Origin: [Clostridium] symbiosum
Lineage (GTDB): Bacteria > Bacillota > Clostridia > Lachnospirales > Lachnospiraceae
DNA length: 64,000 bases
Direction: 5' to 3'
NCBI GenBank assembly: GCA_036419695.1
Contig: CP143946.1
Span: 890,001-954,000 of the forward strand
Shown here: positions 26,530 through 36,403 of the stretch, piece by piece
Numbering within the stretch: position 1 is the first letter of the stretch
How the letters are laid out: every line of letters starts with the position of its first letter
Position numbers and translations under genes: made by a program
The notes under the pieces: model-generated
Told to the model about the DNA's origin: nothing
Database searches by the model: none
Seen by the model: the letters and a program-made list of their open reading frames with translations, nothing else

Positions 26530-27420
26530 ATGGCAGTATATGATTATGCAACGACATTTACGCAGCTCCTGCAGCAGAAGTATGCGAGAGAACTGTGTTC
26601 TGATGCGCTGGCACAGAGCAACCAGCAGGTGAAATTTATTAACGCACAGACGATTAAACTTCCCACTATGACAGTATCCGGCTACAAGGACCATACCAGA
26701 ACACCCGGATTTAACACCGGAACGCTGAGCAACAGTTGGATTCCAAAGAAGCTGGAGCACGATAGAGATATTGAGTTCTGGGTGGACCCGATGGATATCG
26801 ACGAGACCAATCTCACCCTGTCTGTGGCAAATATCCAGAATGAGTTTGAAACGACACAGGCCATCCCGGAAAAGGATTCCTACCGGTATTCTAAACTTCA
26901 TGCGGAGCTGACGAAATATTCCGGTCGGATTAATACCGATGTGATTTCCGCTGCAAATTTCCTGGAAGCATTTGACGAAGAGATGGCCCGCATGGATGAG
27001 GCAGGCGTTCCGGAGGAGGGAAGAATCATCTATGTAACCCCGACAATGAACAAAATCCTGAAGGAAGCGGAGGGGCTGCAGCGGGTTATGACCGTAACAA
27101 GCCCGTCTACGATTAACCGCAAAGTGCACAGCCTGGATGATGTGACAATCAAAATGGTACCGGCGGCGCGCATGAAAACGAAATATGATTTCACGGAAGG
27201 GTGTGTGGCGGCCTCTGACGCAAAGCAGATTAACTGGATCCTGATCCATACGTCCTGTGTGGTATGTCGTGACAAATATAGCTACATCAAGCTGTTTACT
27301 CCGGGAACTGACAGCCGGACGGCAGATGGTTACCTGTATCAGAACCGGAACTTTGGCGACCTCTTCCTGCTCGAAAAGAAGATCGAGGGCTGCGCCATGA
27401 ACGTAGAAGTCAGTGCATAA
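26530..27420 (+). CDS. Major capsid protein
   Basis: 296 residues, directly after the scaffold, starting MAVYDYATTFTQLLQQKY and containing GRIIYVTPTMNKIL, as in capsid proteins of Listeria/Clostridia siphophages with an HK97-like fold. GAGAGG lies upstream. Confidence 0.88.
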   Translation: MAVYDYATTFTQLLQQKYARELCSDALAQSNQQVKFINAQTIKLPTMTVSGYKDHTRTPGFNTGTLSNSWIPKKLEHDRDIEFWVDPMDIDETNLTLSVANIQNEFETTQAIPEKDSYRYSKLHAELTKYSGRINTDVISAANFLEAFDEEMARMDEAGVPEEGRIIYVTPTMNKILKEAEGLQRVMTVTSPSTINRKVHSLDDVTIKMVPAARMKTKYDFTEGCVAASDAKQINWILIHTSCVVCRDKYSYIKLFTPGTDSRTADGYLYQNRNFGDLFLLEKKIEGCAMNVEVSA

Positions 27421-27431
27421 GGAGGTATAGG

Positions 27432-27716
27432 ATGAGAGCGGTAAAAGGAAACAGAGAATATACCATCGACGAGACGCAGAAAAAGGGCTATCAGGACAGT
27501 GGTTTTGATATCCTGGACGATGATGGCAATGTGGTTGCCTATGGAAGGGGCAAGACAGTACCGTATGAAGAGCATATGAAGGCGGTAAAAGAAGTTGAAC
27601 GCCTTCAGGGATTAGCAACCGGACTTCGGACAGAAATTGAGAACCTGAGAGCTGAGATCGAAACGCTCCAGGCCACGAAGGCAGAGCCGGTGAAGGGGAA
27701 GAAAGCGGGTGAGTAA
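27432..27716 (+). CDS. Small head-associated protein with coiled coil
   Basis: 94 residues; residues about 50-85 form a heptad-like helix (VERLQGLATGLRTEIENLRA). It lies between capsid and connector genes. Possibly a head-decoration or connector factor; function not established. Confidence 0.65.
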   Translation: MRAVKGNREYTIDETQKKGYQDSGFDILDDDGNVVAYGRGKTVPYEEHMKAVKEVERLQGLATGLRTEIENLRAEIETLQATKAEPVKGKKAGE

Positions 27717-27717
27717 T

Positions 27718-28104
27718 ATGCCCTATGAACCATATGTAGCCCCAGAATACTACCGAGATATCTACAAGGGCAGCACAGTGCCAGAGGAACGGCTGGAAAG
27801 AGCCCTGCAGCAGGCATCCCGTCATATTGATTCCCTGACCTACAACCGGATTGTAGGCCGGGGATTTTCTAATCTGACGGAATTCCAGCAGGGAGTAATC
27901 CGTGAGGTAGTCTGCCAGCAGGCGGATTTTGAGACCGAGAATGCTGATGAGATTAACACCATCCTGTCCAGCTATAGCCTGAATGGCGCATCAGTCCAGT
28001 TCGGCAGCTCCTGGAACGTTTATATGGACAAAGGGGTGGCTATGAAGCGCGATGTGTACGCCCTGCTGTCCCAGACAGGCCTGTGCTGCCGGTTAGCGAG
28101 GTGA
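27718..28104 (+). CDS. Head-tail connector (adaptor) protein
   Basis: 128 residues, gp15/YqbG-like: EERLERALQQASRHIDSLTY is the helical adaptor signature. It docks under the portal. The ATG at 27718 is preferred over a TTG/GTG upstream. Confidence 0.8.
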   Translation: MPYEPYVAPEYYRDIYKGSTVPEERLERALQQASRHIDSLTYNRIVGRGFSNLTEFQQGVIREVVCQQADFETENADEINTILSSYSLNGASVQFGSSWNVYMDKGVAMKRDVYALLSQTGLCCRLAR

Positions 28105-28108
28105 GACG

Positions 28109-28447
28109 ATGAAATACCCATGTTTAGTCCCAAAACGGCTCTGCAAGGTTCCGGTGCATGTCCATCTGGAGTCTGAGGAGCTGAACAACTTGGGAGAACC
28201 GAAGTATACGGCAGAACTGGATCTGATATGCAACTTTCAGGACCGTGCAAAGACAATCCTGACTGCCGAGAAGAAGCTGGTGCAGATAACCGGAACGGCA
28301 CTGTTTCCGGGTGACATTGTGCCGGACATACCATCATTGAGTGGCGGCACAGTGACGGTATTCGGTGAGGAAAGACGTATTCAGCAAGGGGCAAAGAACC
28401 GGAATCCGGACGGAACCGTAAATTTCTGCGCGCTGGAGGTGGTCTGA
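28109..28447 (+). CDS. Minor capsid/neck protein (Minor_capsid_1-like)
   Basis: 112 residues in the head-closure position; the three-gene order here matches the Minor_capsid_1, 2, 3 series of Firmicute siphophages. Its beta-rich sequence fits a stopper. Confidence 0.72.
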   Translation: MKYPCLVPKRLCKVPVHVHLESEELNNLGEPKYTAELDLICNFQDRAKTILTAEKKLVQITGTALFPGDIVPDIPSLSGGTVTVFGEERRIQQGAKNRNPDGTVNFCALEVV

Positions 28448-28830
28448 TGATAAATGCAACATCCAAAGTCAAGATGAATTTTCCGCGTATAAAGCAGCTT
28501 ACAGGAGCAGCAGTGACGGCGTTGGAGATGACAGCGGAAGCATTACATACAGAGGCGGTACAGGCTCAGGTAATGCCTTTTGATAAAGGTAATTTGCAGA
28601 ATGAGAGCTCCTTCGTCGATTATAGCGATTCTGGGCAGGGGAAGGCGACTCTGGTATCAAATACTCCATATGCGCGGCGATTATATTATCACCCGGAATA
28701 CAATTTCCAGACGGAAGAAAATCCTAATGCAAAAGGTCACTGGTATGAGGACTGGGAATCCGGCGGCAGTAAAGCTGAATTTGCTCCAAAAGCATTTAAA
28801 CAGTTTTATAAGAAAGCGGGTGGTGTGTAA
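28447..28830 (+). CDS. Minor capsid protein (Minor_capsid_2-like)
   Basis: 127 residues with SNTPYARRLYYHPEYNF and GHWYEDW, characteristic of the gp10/Minor_capsid_2 neck family. Overlaps the neighbours by one base each. Confidence 0.78.
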   Translation: MINATSKVKMNFPRIKQLTGAAVTALEMTAEALHTEAVQAQVMPFDKGNLQNESSFVDYSDSGQGKATLVSNTPYARRLYYHPEYNFQTEENPNAKGHWYEDWESGGSKAEFAPKAFKQFYKKAGGV

Positions 28831-29234
28831 TGTTGCCATTGAGAGACGTCAGGCAGTACATATCCGGCTTGGGCTTGGCTGCTGACGACAGGGTTTACAT
28901 TGGCAAGATGGATGGTAAAAAGCAGAAATCCATAGGCGTGTACAGCCGGCCAACCAGTGGTAATCCCAATATCGCCATCGGCGGCTTGGACTGTACCACC
29001 TACGATACCAAACCCATATCGTTGCTTATCCATTGGAATAAAAGCAAGAGTGAGTCGGAGTCAGCGGCCTATGGGCTGTTTGAGAAACTAAGGAGTACAA
29101 CCAGCCTGAACATAGGTGATACCCACATTAATTTCCTTCGCCTGATGGTCCCGGAACCGCAGGACGTAGGAACGGATGATGACGGTGTGTATGAATATGT
29201 AATATGGCTTGACTTTATTTATCAAAGAAAGTGA
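28830..29234 (+). CDS. Tail terminator (Minor_capsid_3-like)
   Basis: 134 residues; predicted tail completion protein by position between Minor_capsid_2 and the tail tube, with IGGLDCTTYDTKPISLLIHW as a family-like segment. Confidence 0.75.
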   Translation: MLPLRDVRQYISGLGLAADDRVYIGKMDGKKQKSIGVYSRPTSGNPNIAIGGLDCTTYDTKPISLLIHWNKSKSESESAAYGLFEKLRSTTSLNIGDTHINFLRLMVPEPQDVGTDDDGVYEYVIWLDFIYQRK

Positions 29235-29242
29235 GGAAAAGA

Positions 29243-29689
29243 ATGAACGGAACTGTATATCCGGTACACAATAATAAGTTTAAGTTTGGTACTGCCGGTC
29301 TGAACAGTACAGATGCGGAAATGGTAGTACCAAAAGATTTAACAAATTTTGCCCCAACAATCGACGGAACAACAGAAGACTGGTACGCAATGGACGCTGA
29401 AGGATGGTCAAAGACGGCTGTCACAGGAAAGAAACTCAGTTTTTCGTTCCAGGGGAAAAGAAGCGTGGGCGACCCGGGCAACGATTATATTGCTAGCCTG
29501 GCTTTAGCTATGGGGCAGGATGCCATGACAAAGTTTGAATGGGAAATGGTATCTGGCGCGAAGATGGCATTTGACTGTGTCGTGAATGTTACAACACCCG
29601 GCGGCGGAGACAGCACGGCGTTAGACGCATTGGAGTTTGAGGTAACTTGCTATGGGAAGCCTGTTTTTACTCCGGCAACACTTGATTAA
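29243..29689 (+). CDS. Major tail (tube) protein
   Basis: 148 residues; MNGTVYPVHNNKFKFGTAG and GKKLSFSFQGKRSVGDPGND match siphophage tube proteins. The ATG at 29243 follows GAGGAAAAG. Its presence without a sheath gene indicates a non-contractile tail. Confidence 0.85.
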   Translation: MNGTVYPVHNNKFKFGTAGLNSTDAEMVVPKDLTNFAPTIDGTTEDWYAMDAEGWSKTAVTGKKLSFSFQGKRSVGDPGNDYIASLALAMGQDAMTKFEWEMVSGAKMAFDCVVNVTTPGGGDSTALDALEFEVTCYGKPVFTPATLD

Positions 29690-29712
29690 CACTTTGAAAG
29701 GAGCTGTAAAAG

Positions 29713-30012
29713 ATGTCAAAAATAGTAGATATAACCGATAAATTATCCTTTGACGGGAATCCCAAACTGGTAATTAAGGGAAAAGAGCTGGAAGTAAATG
29801 CAGATGCGCCGACCATGCTTAAAGTTATGGGGTTAATGGGAGGTGAAGACCCGGGAACGAAGGAAATATTAGATACATATGAACTGATGTTTTCTGAAAA
29901 GTCAAAAAAGGAGATTGAAAAACTGAAGCTTAATTTTACAGACTTAATTACGGTTGTACAAGAAGCCGTAGCACTGATTATTGGTGAGGACGAACAGCCG
30001 GGAGAGCAGTGA
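29713..30012 (+). CDS. Tail assembly chaperone, first frame
   Basis: 99 residues, acidic, directly upstream of the tape measure region, the usual place of the gpG-like chaperone. Its end overlaps the second chaperone frame. Confidence 0.75.
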   Translation: MSKIVDITDKLSFDGNPKLVIKGKELEVNADAPTMLKVMGLMGGEDPGTKEILDTYELMFSEKSKKEIEKLKLNFTDLITVVQEAVALIIGEDEQPGEQ

Positions 30013-30358
30013 CCCGTACTATGACTTGTTTGGAGACTGGGATTTGATTATATCCAGTTTTCTGTCACAGTACGGGTTGAGGATAAGGACGAAAGAATTT
30101 GAGTCCGTCACATGGGATGAGTTTAAATCCCTCCTGGCCGGCCTTGCACCGGAGACGGCGTTGGGGCGTATGGTAGCAATCCGGTCGGAGACGGACAAAG
30201 ATGTAATAAAACATTTTACCAAAGAGCAGAAGCGCATTTATGACGAATGGCGGGAGCGGAAAGCAGAATGCGCCAAGCAGGAGCCAAAGACTTATGAGCA
30301 GCAAATGGATTATCTGGAAAGTATGATGGCGGCAATGTGCGGAGGTGGTAAACATTGA
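29984..30358 (+). CDS. Tail assembly chaperone, second frame (Gp15-like)
   Basis: About 124 residues (SDPYYDLFGDWDLIISSFLS onward), similar to the Bacteriophage Gp15 family. It overlaps the previous gene in the +1 frame and has no convincing ribosome site at its GTG. Expression by programmed frameshift as a G-T fusion is therefore likely. Confidence 0.68.
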   Translation: MRTNSRESSDPYYDLFGDWDLIISSFLSQYGLRIRTKEFESVTWDEFKSLLAGLAPETALGRMVAIRSETDKDVIKHFTKEQKRIYDEWRERKAECAKQEPKTYEQQMDYLESMMAAMCGGGKH

Positions 30359-30368
30359 GAAAATAAAG

Positions 30369-30509
30369 ATGCAGGTGTCCTGCCCATATTGTGGGTACCG
30401 GATGCCTATTTTTTATGACATGGCGGCAGTCTCGTCCGGAGTATACGCCAAGTGCAAGGGTAAAAGCTGTAAGAGAGAGTTTGAGATAAAGATTAACCAG
30501 GACAAGTAG
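30369..30509 (+). CDS. Com-like small zinc-finger protein, possible ATT start
   Basis: At least 46 residues from ATG 30369, with CPYCGYRM and CKGKSCKREF forming a zinc ribbon. GGAGGTGG at 30341 is 8-9 nt from an in-frame ATT at 30354 but too far from the ATG, so translation may begin at ATT with five extra residues. Com-like proteins can act as RNA-binding translation factors; the role here is unknown. Confidence 0.62.
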   Translation: MQVSCPYCGYRMPIFYDMAAVSSGVYAKCKGKSCKREFEIKINQDK

Positions 30510-30557
30510 TGCCATTATGAGCCGATGTCTGTTTTTAGATAGAGGCAGGTGATATTG

Positions 30558-33500
30558 ATGGCGGCTGATAGTGTAGGCCAGATTGGTCTTGACCTTGTAG
30601 TTAATAAAAACAATTTTGATAAACAAATGAAGGGCATCCAGGGGCTGGCCAAGAAAGCCGGTGCAGCTCTGGCGGCTGCCTTTGCAGTTAAAAAACTGAT
30701 CGACTTCGGTGCACAGTGTATCGAACTGGGATCCGACCTGCAGGAGGTGCAGAACGTTGTTGATGTAACCTTCCCCCGCATGTCGAAGCAGATTGACGAC
30801 TTTGCCAAAAATGCAGCGGTACAATTTGGCTTATCGGAAACGATGTCGAAGAAGTTTACCGGAACTTTCGGCGCGATGGCAAAAGCATTTGGCTTCGGGG
30901 AAAAGCAGGCTTTTGAAATGGCCACGGCTTTAACCGGCCTGTCTGGTGATGTGGCATCGTTTTACAACATCTCGCAGGACGAAGCCTATACAAAGCTGAA
31001 ATCGGTATTCACGGGAGAGACTGAGAGCCTGAAGGACTTGGGCATTGTCATGACCCAAAGCGCACTGGATAGCTATGCTCTTGCAAATGGGTTTGGCAAA
31101 ACAACTGCCAATATGACAGAGGCAGAAAAGGTGGCATTGCGGTATAAGTTTGTGACCGAGCAGCTTTCTCTTGCATCCGGGGATTTTATCCGTACTTCCG
31201 ATGGATGGGCCAACCAGGTCCGTATCCTGCAGCTCCAGTTTGACAGCCTGAAAGCCACAATCGGCCAGGGACTTATCAATGTACTTACCCCCGTTATTAA
31301 AGTGATTAACCTGATTATCAATAAGCTGATGAGCCTGGCCAATGCCTTCAAAGCATTTACAAACCTAATATCCGGAAAGAAGGGATCCGGGGGCGGCACG
31401 TCAGTGGCAGCCGCCGGCATGGAGGCCGTGGCAGAGTCAGCAGACAATGCTGGTGCGGCAATGGGCGGGGCCGGAGGCGCCGCAAAGAAGGCGGCAAAGG
31501 ATATCAAAGGGGCAACAACAGGTATCGATGAGCTTAACATCATTCAGTCGCCCGACGCTGGTTCCGGGGGAGGCGGAGGCGGAGCCGGCGGCGGTGGATA
31601 TGCCGGAGACGAGTTCGATATGGGAGATCTCGACACGTCTGCTAGTGAGTTGGATTCAAAATATCAAGCGTTGATTGACAAGGCAAAGGAATTGGCCGAC
31701 CTTTTTAAATATGGTTTTAAAATTGGCTTTGGTGACACATCAGTTCTGGACAGCATCCGGTCCTCCATTGACGGAATCAAAAAAAGTCTGAAGGATATTT
31801 TTACGGATCCGGCTGTTTTAAAAGCTGCTGACAATTTTGCTAAGCAGCTATTTTATAACGCAGGAAAAATTGCAGGAAGCGTCGCATCGATTGGTGCCAC
31901 AATTGCAGATAACCTGCTGGGAGGTATTGATAAATATCTACAGCAAAACAGCCAGAGAATAAAGGATTTCCTGGTGTCTATGTTCGACATCGGAGCGGAT
32001 ACCGCTATGATATCCGGCCGCTTTGCTGCCGCTGTGGCTGATATCTTCACTGTGTTCCGAAGTGATACGGCAAAACAGATCACGGCTGACATTATCCAGA
32101 TGTTTTCGGATGGTTTCATGGGGGTACTACTGCTGGGGCATTCATTCGGCAGAGACATTTTAGACTTGATTACTGCGCCGATTATCGAAAATAGTGACAA
32201 AATCAAAGAATCATTTGACGGTATCCTGCAAGCGGTTCAGACGGTCACTTCCAGTGTTGCAGAAACCTTCAGAAAGTTCATAGACGCAATTCTGAAGCTA
32301 TACAACGAACACGTAGGACCTTTAATCCAGTCTGTGAAAAAAGGATTGTCGGAAGCTGTTGGTGTGTTTCTAGATGCATTTAATACGCACATCCTACCAG
32401 TGATTAAGAATGCGGCAGAACGGTTTAAGGAGTTTAATACCGAAACACTGCAGCCACTTATCGAAAAATTCTTTGAGTTTGCGGGAAAAGTAACAGATTG
32501 TATTAAAGAAATTTGGGAAAAGGTACTGCAGCCATTCATATCCTGGTTCCTAAAAAATGTAGATCCTGTCATTGCTACAAACCTGAAAAACGCAACTGAT
32601 GCTTTTTTCACATTTCTCGATAATGTGGGAGCTATTCTGAGTAATGTGATAGATGCTTTAGGCGGCCTGCTGGATTTTCTTGTGGGTGTGTTTACCGGAG
32701 ACTGGGAGCGTGCCTGGGATGGTATCAAACAGTTTGTATCTTCCATCTGGGAAGCAATAAAAGCTCTGATAAAGACCGCATTTGACTATGTCTATCAAAG
32801 CATAAAGGGAACATTGGACGCTATCAAGGGCTGGTGGGAGTTAATCTGGGATGGCATAAAAATATTTGCAGAGACTCTTTGGACAGGAATAAAGAATACA
32901 GCTTCCGATATTTTTACAGCACTTCAGGATAAGCTTTCCGAGATCTGGGACAACGTCCGAGCTACTGTCGAAGAGAAGTGGAACGATATTAAAGAGTGGT
33001 TTGAGGATATCTGGAAGAAAATCAAGGACGTTTTCAAGCTTGATGAGATGGTGGAAATCGGCAAAGACGTAATGAACAAACTCTGGGAAGGACTAAAGAA
33101 GGTTTGGGAAGATATAACAAAGTGGCTGTCTTATATTGTTGGAGAGATAACGCGCATCTGGGATGACGTATGCGAAACCGTGAAAAATATTTTTAACAAA
33201 TCGAAGGAGGCAGAAGAGGCGGACGACGATGACGGTGGCAGCAAGCCTAAAAAGAGTGGTGGCAGTCGAGGGGGTTCCACTGGTCCAGCCAGCGAGATTT
33301 CCGGTCATGCCAGCGGCGGTTTCCCTGAATCGGGACAGATGTTTGTGGCGCGTGAGAATGGGATACCCGAGATGGTCGGTAGTTGGGGCGGCCGGGCGGC
33401 AGTGGCAAACAACATGCAGATTACTGAGGGTATCGCCAGGGCGGTGCAGAGCGGTATGAGAAGCGCGATTGCTCCATTGGTATCTACGCTGAATAATGCT

Positions 33501-33773
33501 GTCAATCACGCAGCTCCCCCGCTTGCAATGGTCGGCAGTGTATCCCCTGTGTACACACAGGAGGACAGGATACAGGAGATGGTAAACAGGGCTGTAGCAA
33601 TGGCATCAGGAGCGGGCAGTTTTGGTGAGCAATATCTGCCGGTTATGGTTGACCTGCTGAAAAAGATAATCGAACTAATTGAGAATTTGGATCTGGTGGT
33701 CAACATTGACATCCGGGAAATCCGGAAGAAACTGAAGGATCTGGAAAAGCGAACAGGATATGGATTTACGTAA
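30558..33773 (+). CDS. Tail tape measure protein
   Basis: 1071 residues, the longest gene of the prophage. It has an N-terminal TMP domain (GLAKKAGAALAAAFAVKKLI), a Gly-rich stretch at about 335-350, and long helical regions with Trp-rich repeats (about 720-880). It sets tail length; by the usual 1.5 angstrom per residue rule this implies a tail of roughly 160 nm. The ATG at 30558 follows GGCAGGTG. Confidence 0.93.
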   Translation: MAADSVGQIGLDLVVNKNNFDKQMKGIQGLAKKAGAALAAAFAVKKLIDFGAQCIELGSDLQEVQNVVDVTFPRMSKQIDDFAKNAAVQFGLSETMSKKFTGTFGAMAKAFGFGEKQAFEMATALTGLSGDVASFYNISQDEAYTKLKSVFTGETESLKDLGIVMTQSALDSYALANGFGKTTANMTEAEKVALRYKFVTEQLSLASGDFIRTSDGWANQVRILQLQFDSLKATIGQGLINVLTPVIKVINLIINKLMSLANAFKAFTNLISGKKGSGGGTSVAAAGMEAVAESADNAGAAMGGAGGAAKKAAKDIKGATTGIDELNIIQSPDAGSGGGGGGAGGGGYAGDEFDMGDLDTSASELDSKYQALIDKAKELADLFKYGFKIGFGDTSVLDSIRSSIDGIKKSLKDIFTDPAVLKAADNFAKQLFYNAGKIAGSVASIGATIADNLLGGIDKYLQQNSQRIKDFLVSMFDIGADTAMISGRFAAAVADIFTVFRSDTAKQITADIIQMFSDGFMGVLLLGHSFGRDILDLITAPIIENSDKIKESFDGILQAVQTVTSSVAETFRKFIDAILKLYNEHVGPLIQSVKKGLSEAVGVFLDAFNTHILPVIKNAAERFKEFNTETLQPLIEKFFEFAGKVTDCIKEIWEKVLQPFISWFLKNVDPVIATNLKNATDAFFTFLDNVGAILSNVIDALGGLLDFLVGVFTGDWERAWDGIKQFVSSIWEAIKALIKTAFDYVYQSIKGTLDAIKGWWELIWDGIKIFAETLWTGIKNTASDIFTALQDKLSEIWDNVRATVEEKWNDIKEWFEDIWKKIKDVFKLDEMVEIGKDVMNKLWEGLKKVWEDITKWLSYIVGEITRIWDDVCETVKNIFNKSKEAEEADDDDGGSKPKKSGGSRGGSTGPASEISGHASGGFPESGQMFVARENGIPEMVGSWGGRAAVANNMQITEGIARAVQSGMRSAIAPLVSTLNNAVNHAAPPLAMVGSVSPVYTQEDRIQEMVNRAVAMASGAGSFGEQYLPVMVDLLKKIIELIENLDLVVNIDIREIRKKLKDLEKRTGYGFT

Positions 33774-33785
33774 GGAGGCGGTGAG

Positions 33786-34163
33786 ATGGCAGTCATTACA
33801 ATCAACGGCCGGGAATTTCCGTCTCCCGACATTGGGGGCAATCTGTTGGTTGCGACAAACGTCAGCGACGGAAAGAATGCCAACGGAGAATTTGTCGGTC
33901 AGAAGGTAGGCCGTGACCAGTATAAGTTTGAGAATCTGCAGTGGAAGTTTCTGCCGGCGGAAACGTGGGCATCAATGCTGCAGGAGTTTGATAAGTTTGT
34001 GGTTACGGCCCGTATCCCTGATATGGTAAATAATCGGTTTATGACAATACGCATGTATCCCGGGAACCGGACAGCGGTGCCAGTGGAATTCGACTCATCC
34101 GGATTGCCGATCATGTACCGGGATTGCAAAGTGAACATTATAGACTGTGGGGTGATGGAGTAG
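33786..34163 (+). CDS. Distal tail-associated protein
   Basis: 125 residues between tape measure and the large tail-tip protein, beta-rich. Position suggests a distal tail or adaptor component. Not a family I recognise with confidence. Confidence 0.65.
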   Translation: MAVITINGREFPSPDIGGNLLVATNVSDGKNANGEFVGQKVGRDQYKFENLQWKFLPAETWASMLQEFDKFVVTARIPDMVNNRFMTIRMYPGNRTAVPVEFDSSGLPIMYRDCKVNIIDCGVME

Positions 34164-36403
34164 TGCAGCCAGCAAGCAAAGAATATAAAAGGAGCATGAA
34201 AGAGCGGCTTCGGAATCATTCCTATATACGAGTTACGATTGGAGTAATCAATCAGATGGCGCAGGCTGACTGCAAAGTCCGCTCAACGAAAGAGTTGACC
34301 TATTACTCGAATGCGATTATGCCGCTGGACAATTATCCGGTTACTGGGCAGTACGCAACATTGGAAGAAGGCTACACCAGGGCAGACGGCAGCATGTATT
34401 TCCTTCCACGGAGTCCAGACGAGGTGGTACTGAATGCGGGAATGGCGGCAAGGGATATCGGCGGGAGTCTTTCATTTGTTTTTACAAAGACGTTTGATAT
34501 ACGGGGCCTTACAATTGATTTTGGAGAGGCATACCCAATAGATTTTCAGGTTGTGACAAATGCCAAGACCATTAATGTAACTGGAAACACGCAGCAGAAA
34601 GTAGAGCTGGAAGATATTCTGCCTGATACAACGTCAATAACCATCGTCCCGCTTCGGATGTTGAGCGGACAATGCAGACTACGGATTCATCAGATTACTA
34701 TGGGGATTGGTATTTATTTTGATAACCGGACAATCCTGTCATCAGAGAAGGTAGAGTATATCAGCCCTGTCTCGGAGGAACTTCCAGCCATCGATTTTAC
34801 TTTAAAAGTGGATAACCATAAGCAAAATTTTAATATCGACAATGACAGCAGCGTTGTAAACTTTTTGGAGAGCGGCCAGGAGGTAGAGGTCCTGTATGGG
34901 TATGAGTTGGATGATGGAATGACAGAGTGGCTGCCTGGCACCAATCTTGTGCTGAAGGAATGGGAGGCTGATGGTGAAGCGATGAACTTTACGGCGATTG
35001 ACCGGCTGGATGGGCTGGACAGCACTTATTATCGCGGTCAATATCATTCGGAAGGGGTCAGCCTTTATGCTTTGGCGGAGGATGTATTTGCTGATGCGGG
35101 GCTTGAAGAGAGAGACTACCAACTTGACACCTATCTGCGCACGGTAAAAGTGAAAAATCCGATTCCTGTAGTCAGTCACAAAGAGGCGCTGCAACTTATT
35201 GCAAATGCCGGCCGATGCATCCTATACCAGGACCGTCGCGGGTTAATCTGTATCAAAGCAGCCTTTAACATAGCCCTGTCACCAAAACTGACAGCGAGTT
35301 CTGAGAATGCAGAAAACTATTCCAATACAAAGAGTATCGTATCAGCTGCTCAGCAGGTACGGTATGCATCCTATGAGCAAAGCGCCGTTCCTGCAGATGG
35401 AGGCGCTTATTTTCTGCCGCGGTCAAGACCTTTCCAGAATACTGGATATGTAAGTAAGGCTATCTCTGATGGCCAGGGACTATTTTCCAGTCATCCGGCA
35501 GTGACGATCGACCTGGAAGCGGCCATTAAATACTTCGGCCTGCATCTTTCCTTTGTTGGCAATCCTCCGGAAGAAATGGTGATACATACCTATAAAGACG
35601 GAGAACTGCAGGAGAGCCATCTGGTGTCTACCGGAATAACCGCAGAGACAAAAATTGAACATGAATTTCCGGAGGCCGACCGGTACATGCTGGAATTTAT
35701 AAAAACAAAGCCCTACAACCGTGTATCACTGAGCTATATGGATTTTGGCGAGGTTACAGACTATGCCCTGGAATACCGGACGGACCTGTCAAAAAGCCCG
35801 AAAGGGCGGAAAGCCGAACAGATAAAGGCGGTACGGGTGGTAAGTATGGCATATCAGCCAGGGACGGAACTAAAAGAGCTTTTTAAGGACAAGATTGTCG
35901 TTTATGGCGGAGCCTGCACCGTTTATTTTAATAATGCATCACATGGGTATTCGGTGTCGTTGGGAACGATTGTATCCTCCAGCGCCTACTATGCGACCGT
36001 TGCTATACCGGGCGCAGTGGATGGGACGGAACTGGAATTGGTAGTGTCTGGGTATGAGTATACACAGTCACAGGCATACGCATCCAAACAAATTAACAAT
36101 AGCGGGATCATAAAAGAGTGGTCGAACCCACTGATAGATGAATCGTTGGTTACTGACATCATTGATTGGCTGGGAGATTATTTCTACTCGAACCGGGAGT
36201 ATGAATTAAACTACCGCGGGGAGCCTCGGATAGACGGAAACGATGTACTGTTTTTGGAAAGTCCTTATGTAGAGAACCTGAAAATCAGGGTTTACGAGCA
36301 TCGTCTTAAATTTGCGCAGGCGCTGTCTGGCAGTATTAAAGCAAGGAGGGATATGTATGTGGCAAGAGCCGAAAACCAACTGGTCCGCAACCGACTTTAT
36401 TAA
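34163..36403 (+). CDS. Large tail-tip/baseplate protein
   Basis: 746 residues from GTG 34163, which overlaps the previous stop (TAGTG). The N-terminal part resembles siphophage tail hub proteins; two segments with YFLPRS (near 79 and 412) may be repeated carbohydrate-facing modules. It probably forms the tail tip that carries the fibres. Confidence 0.72.
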   Translation: MQPASKEYKRSMKERLRNHSYIRVTIGVINQMAQADCKVRSTKELTYYSNAIMPLDNYPVTGQYATLEEGYTRADGSMYFLPRSPDEVVLNAGMAARDIGGSLSFVFTKTFDIRGLTIDFGEAYPIDFQVVTNAKTINVTGNTQQKVELEDILPDTTSITIVPLRMLSGQCRLRIHQITMGIGIYFDNRTILSSEKVEYISPVSEELPAIDFTLKVDNHKQNFNIDNDSSVVNFLESGQEVEVLYGYELDDGMTEWLPGTNLVLKEWEADGEAMNFTAIDRLDGLDSTYYRGQYHSEGVSLYALAEDVFADAGLEERDYQLDTYLRTVKVKNPIPVVSHKEALQLIANAGRCILYQDRRGLICIKAAFNIALSPKLTASSENAENYSNTKSIVSAAQQVRYASYEQSAVPADGGAYFLPRSRPFQNTGYVSKAISDGQGLFSSHPAVTIDLEAAIKYFGLHLSFVGNPPEEMVIHTYKDGELQESHLVSTGITAETKIEHEFPEADRYMLEFIKTKPYNRVSLSYMDFGEVTDYALEYRTDLSKSPKGRKAEQIKAVRVVSMAYQPGTELKELFKDKIVVYGGACTVYFNNASHGYSVSLGTIVSSSAYYATVAIPGAVDGTELELVVSGYEYTQSQAYASKQINNSGIIKEWSNPLIDESLVTDIIDWLGDYFYSNREYELNYRGEPRIDGNDVLFLESPYVENLKIRVYEHRLKFAQALSGSIKARRDMYVARAENQLVRNRLY

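Noticed and set aside
26506..27825. 439-codon minus-strand frame opposite the capsid gene
   Set aside because: Shadow of the major capsid and neighbouring genes; Cys/His-rich low-credibility translation, no ribosome site.
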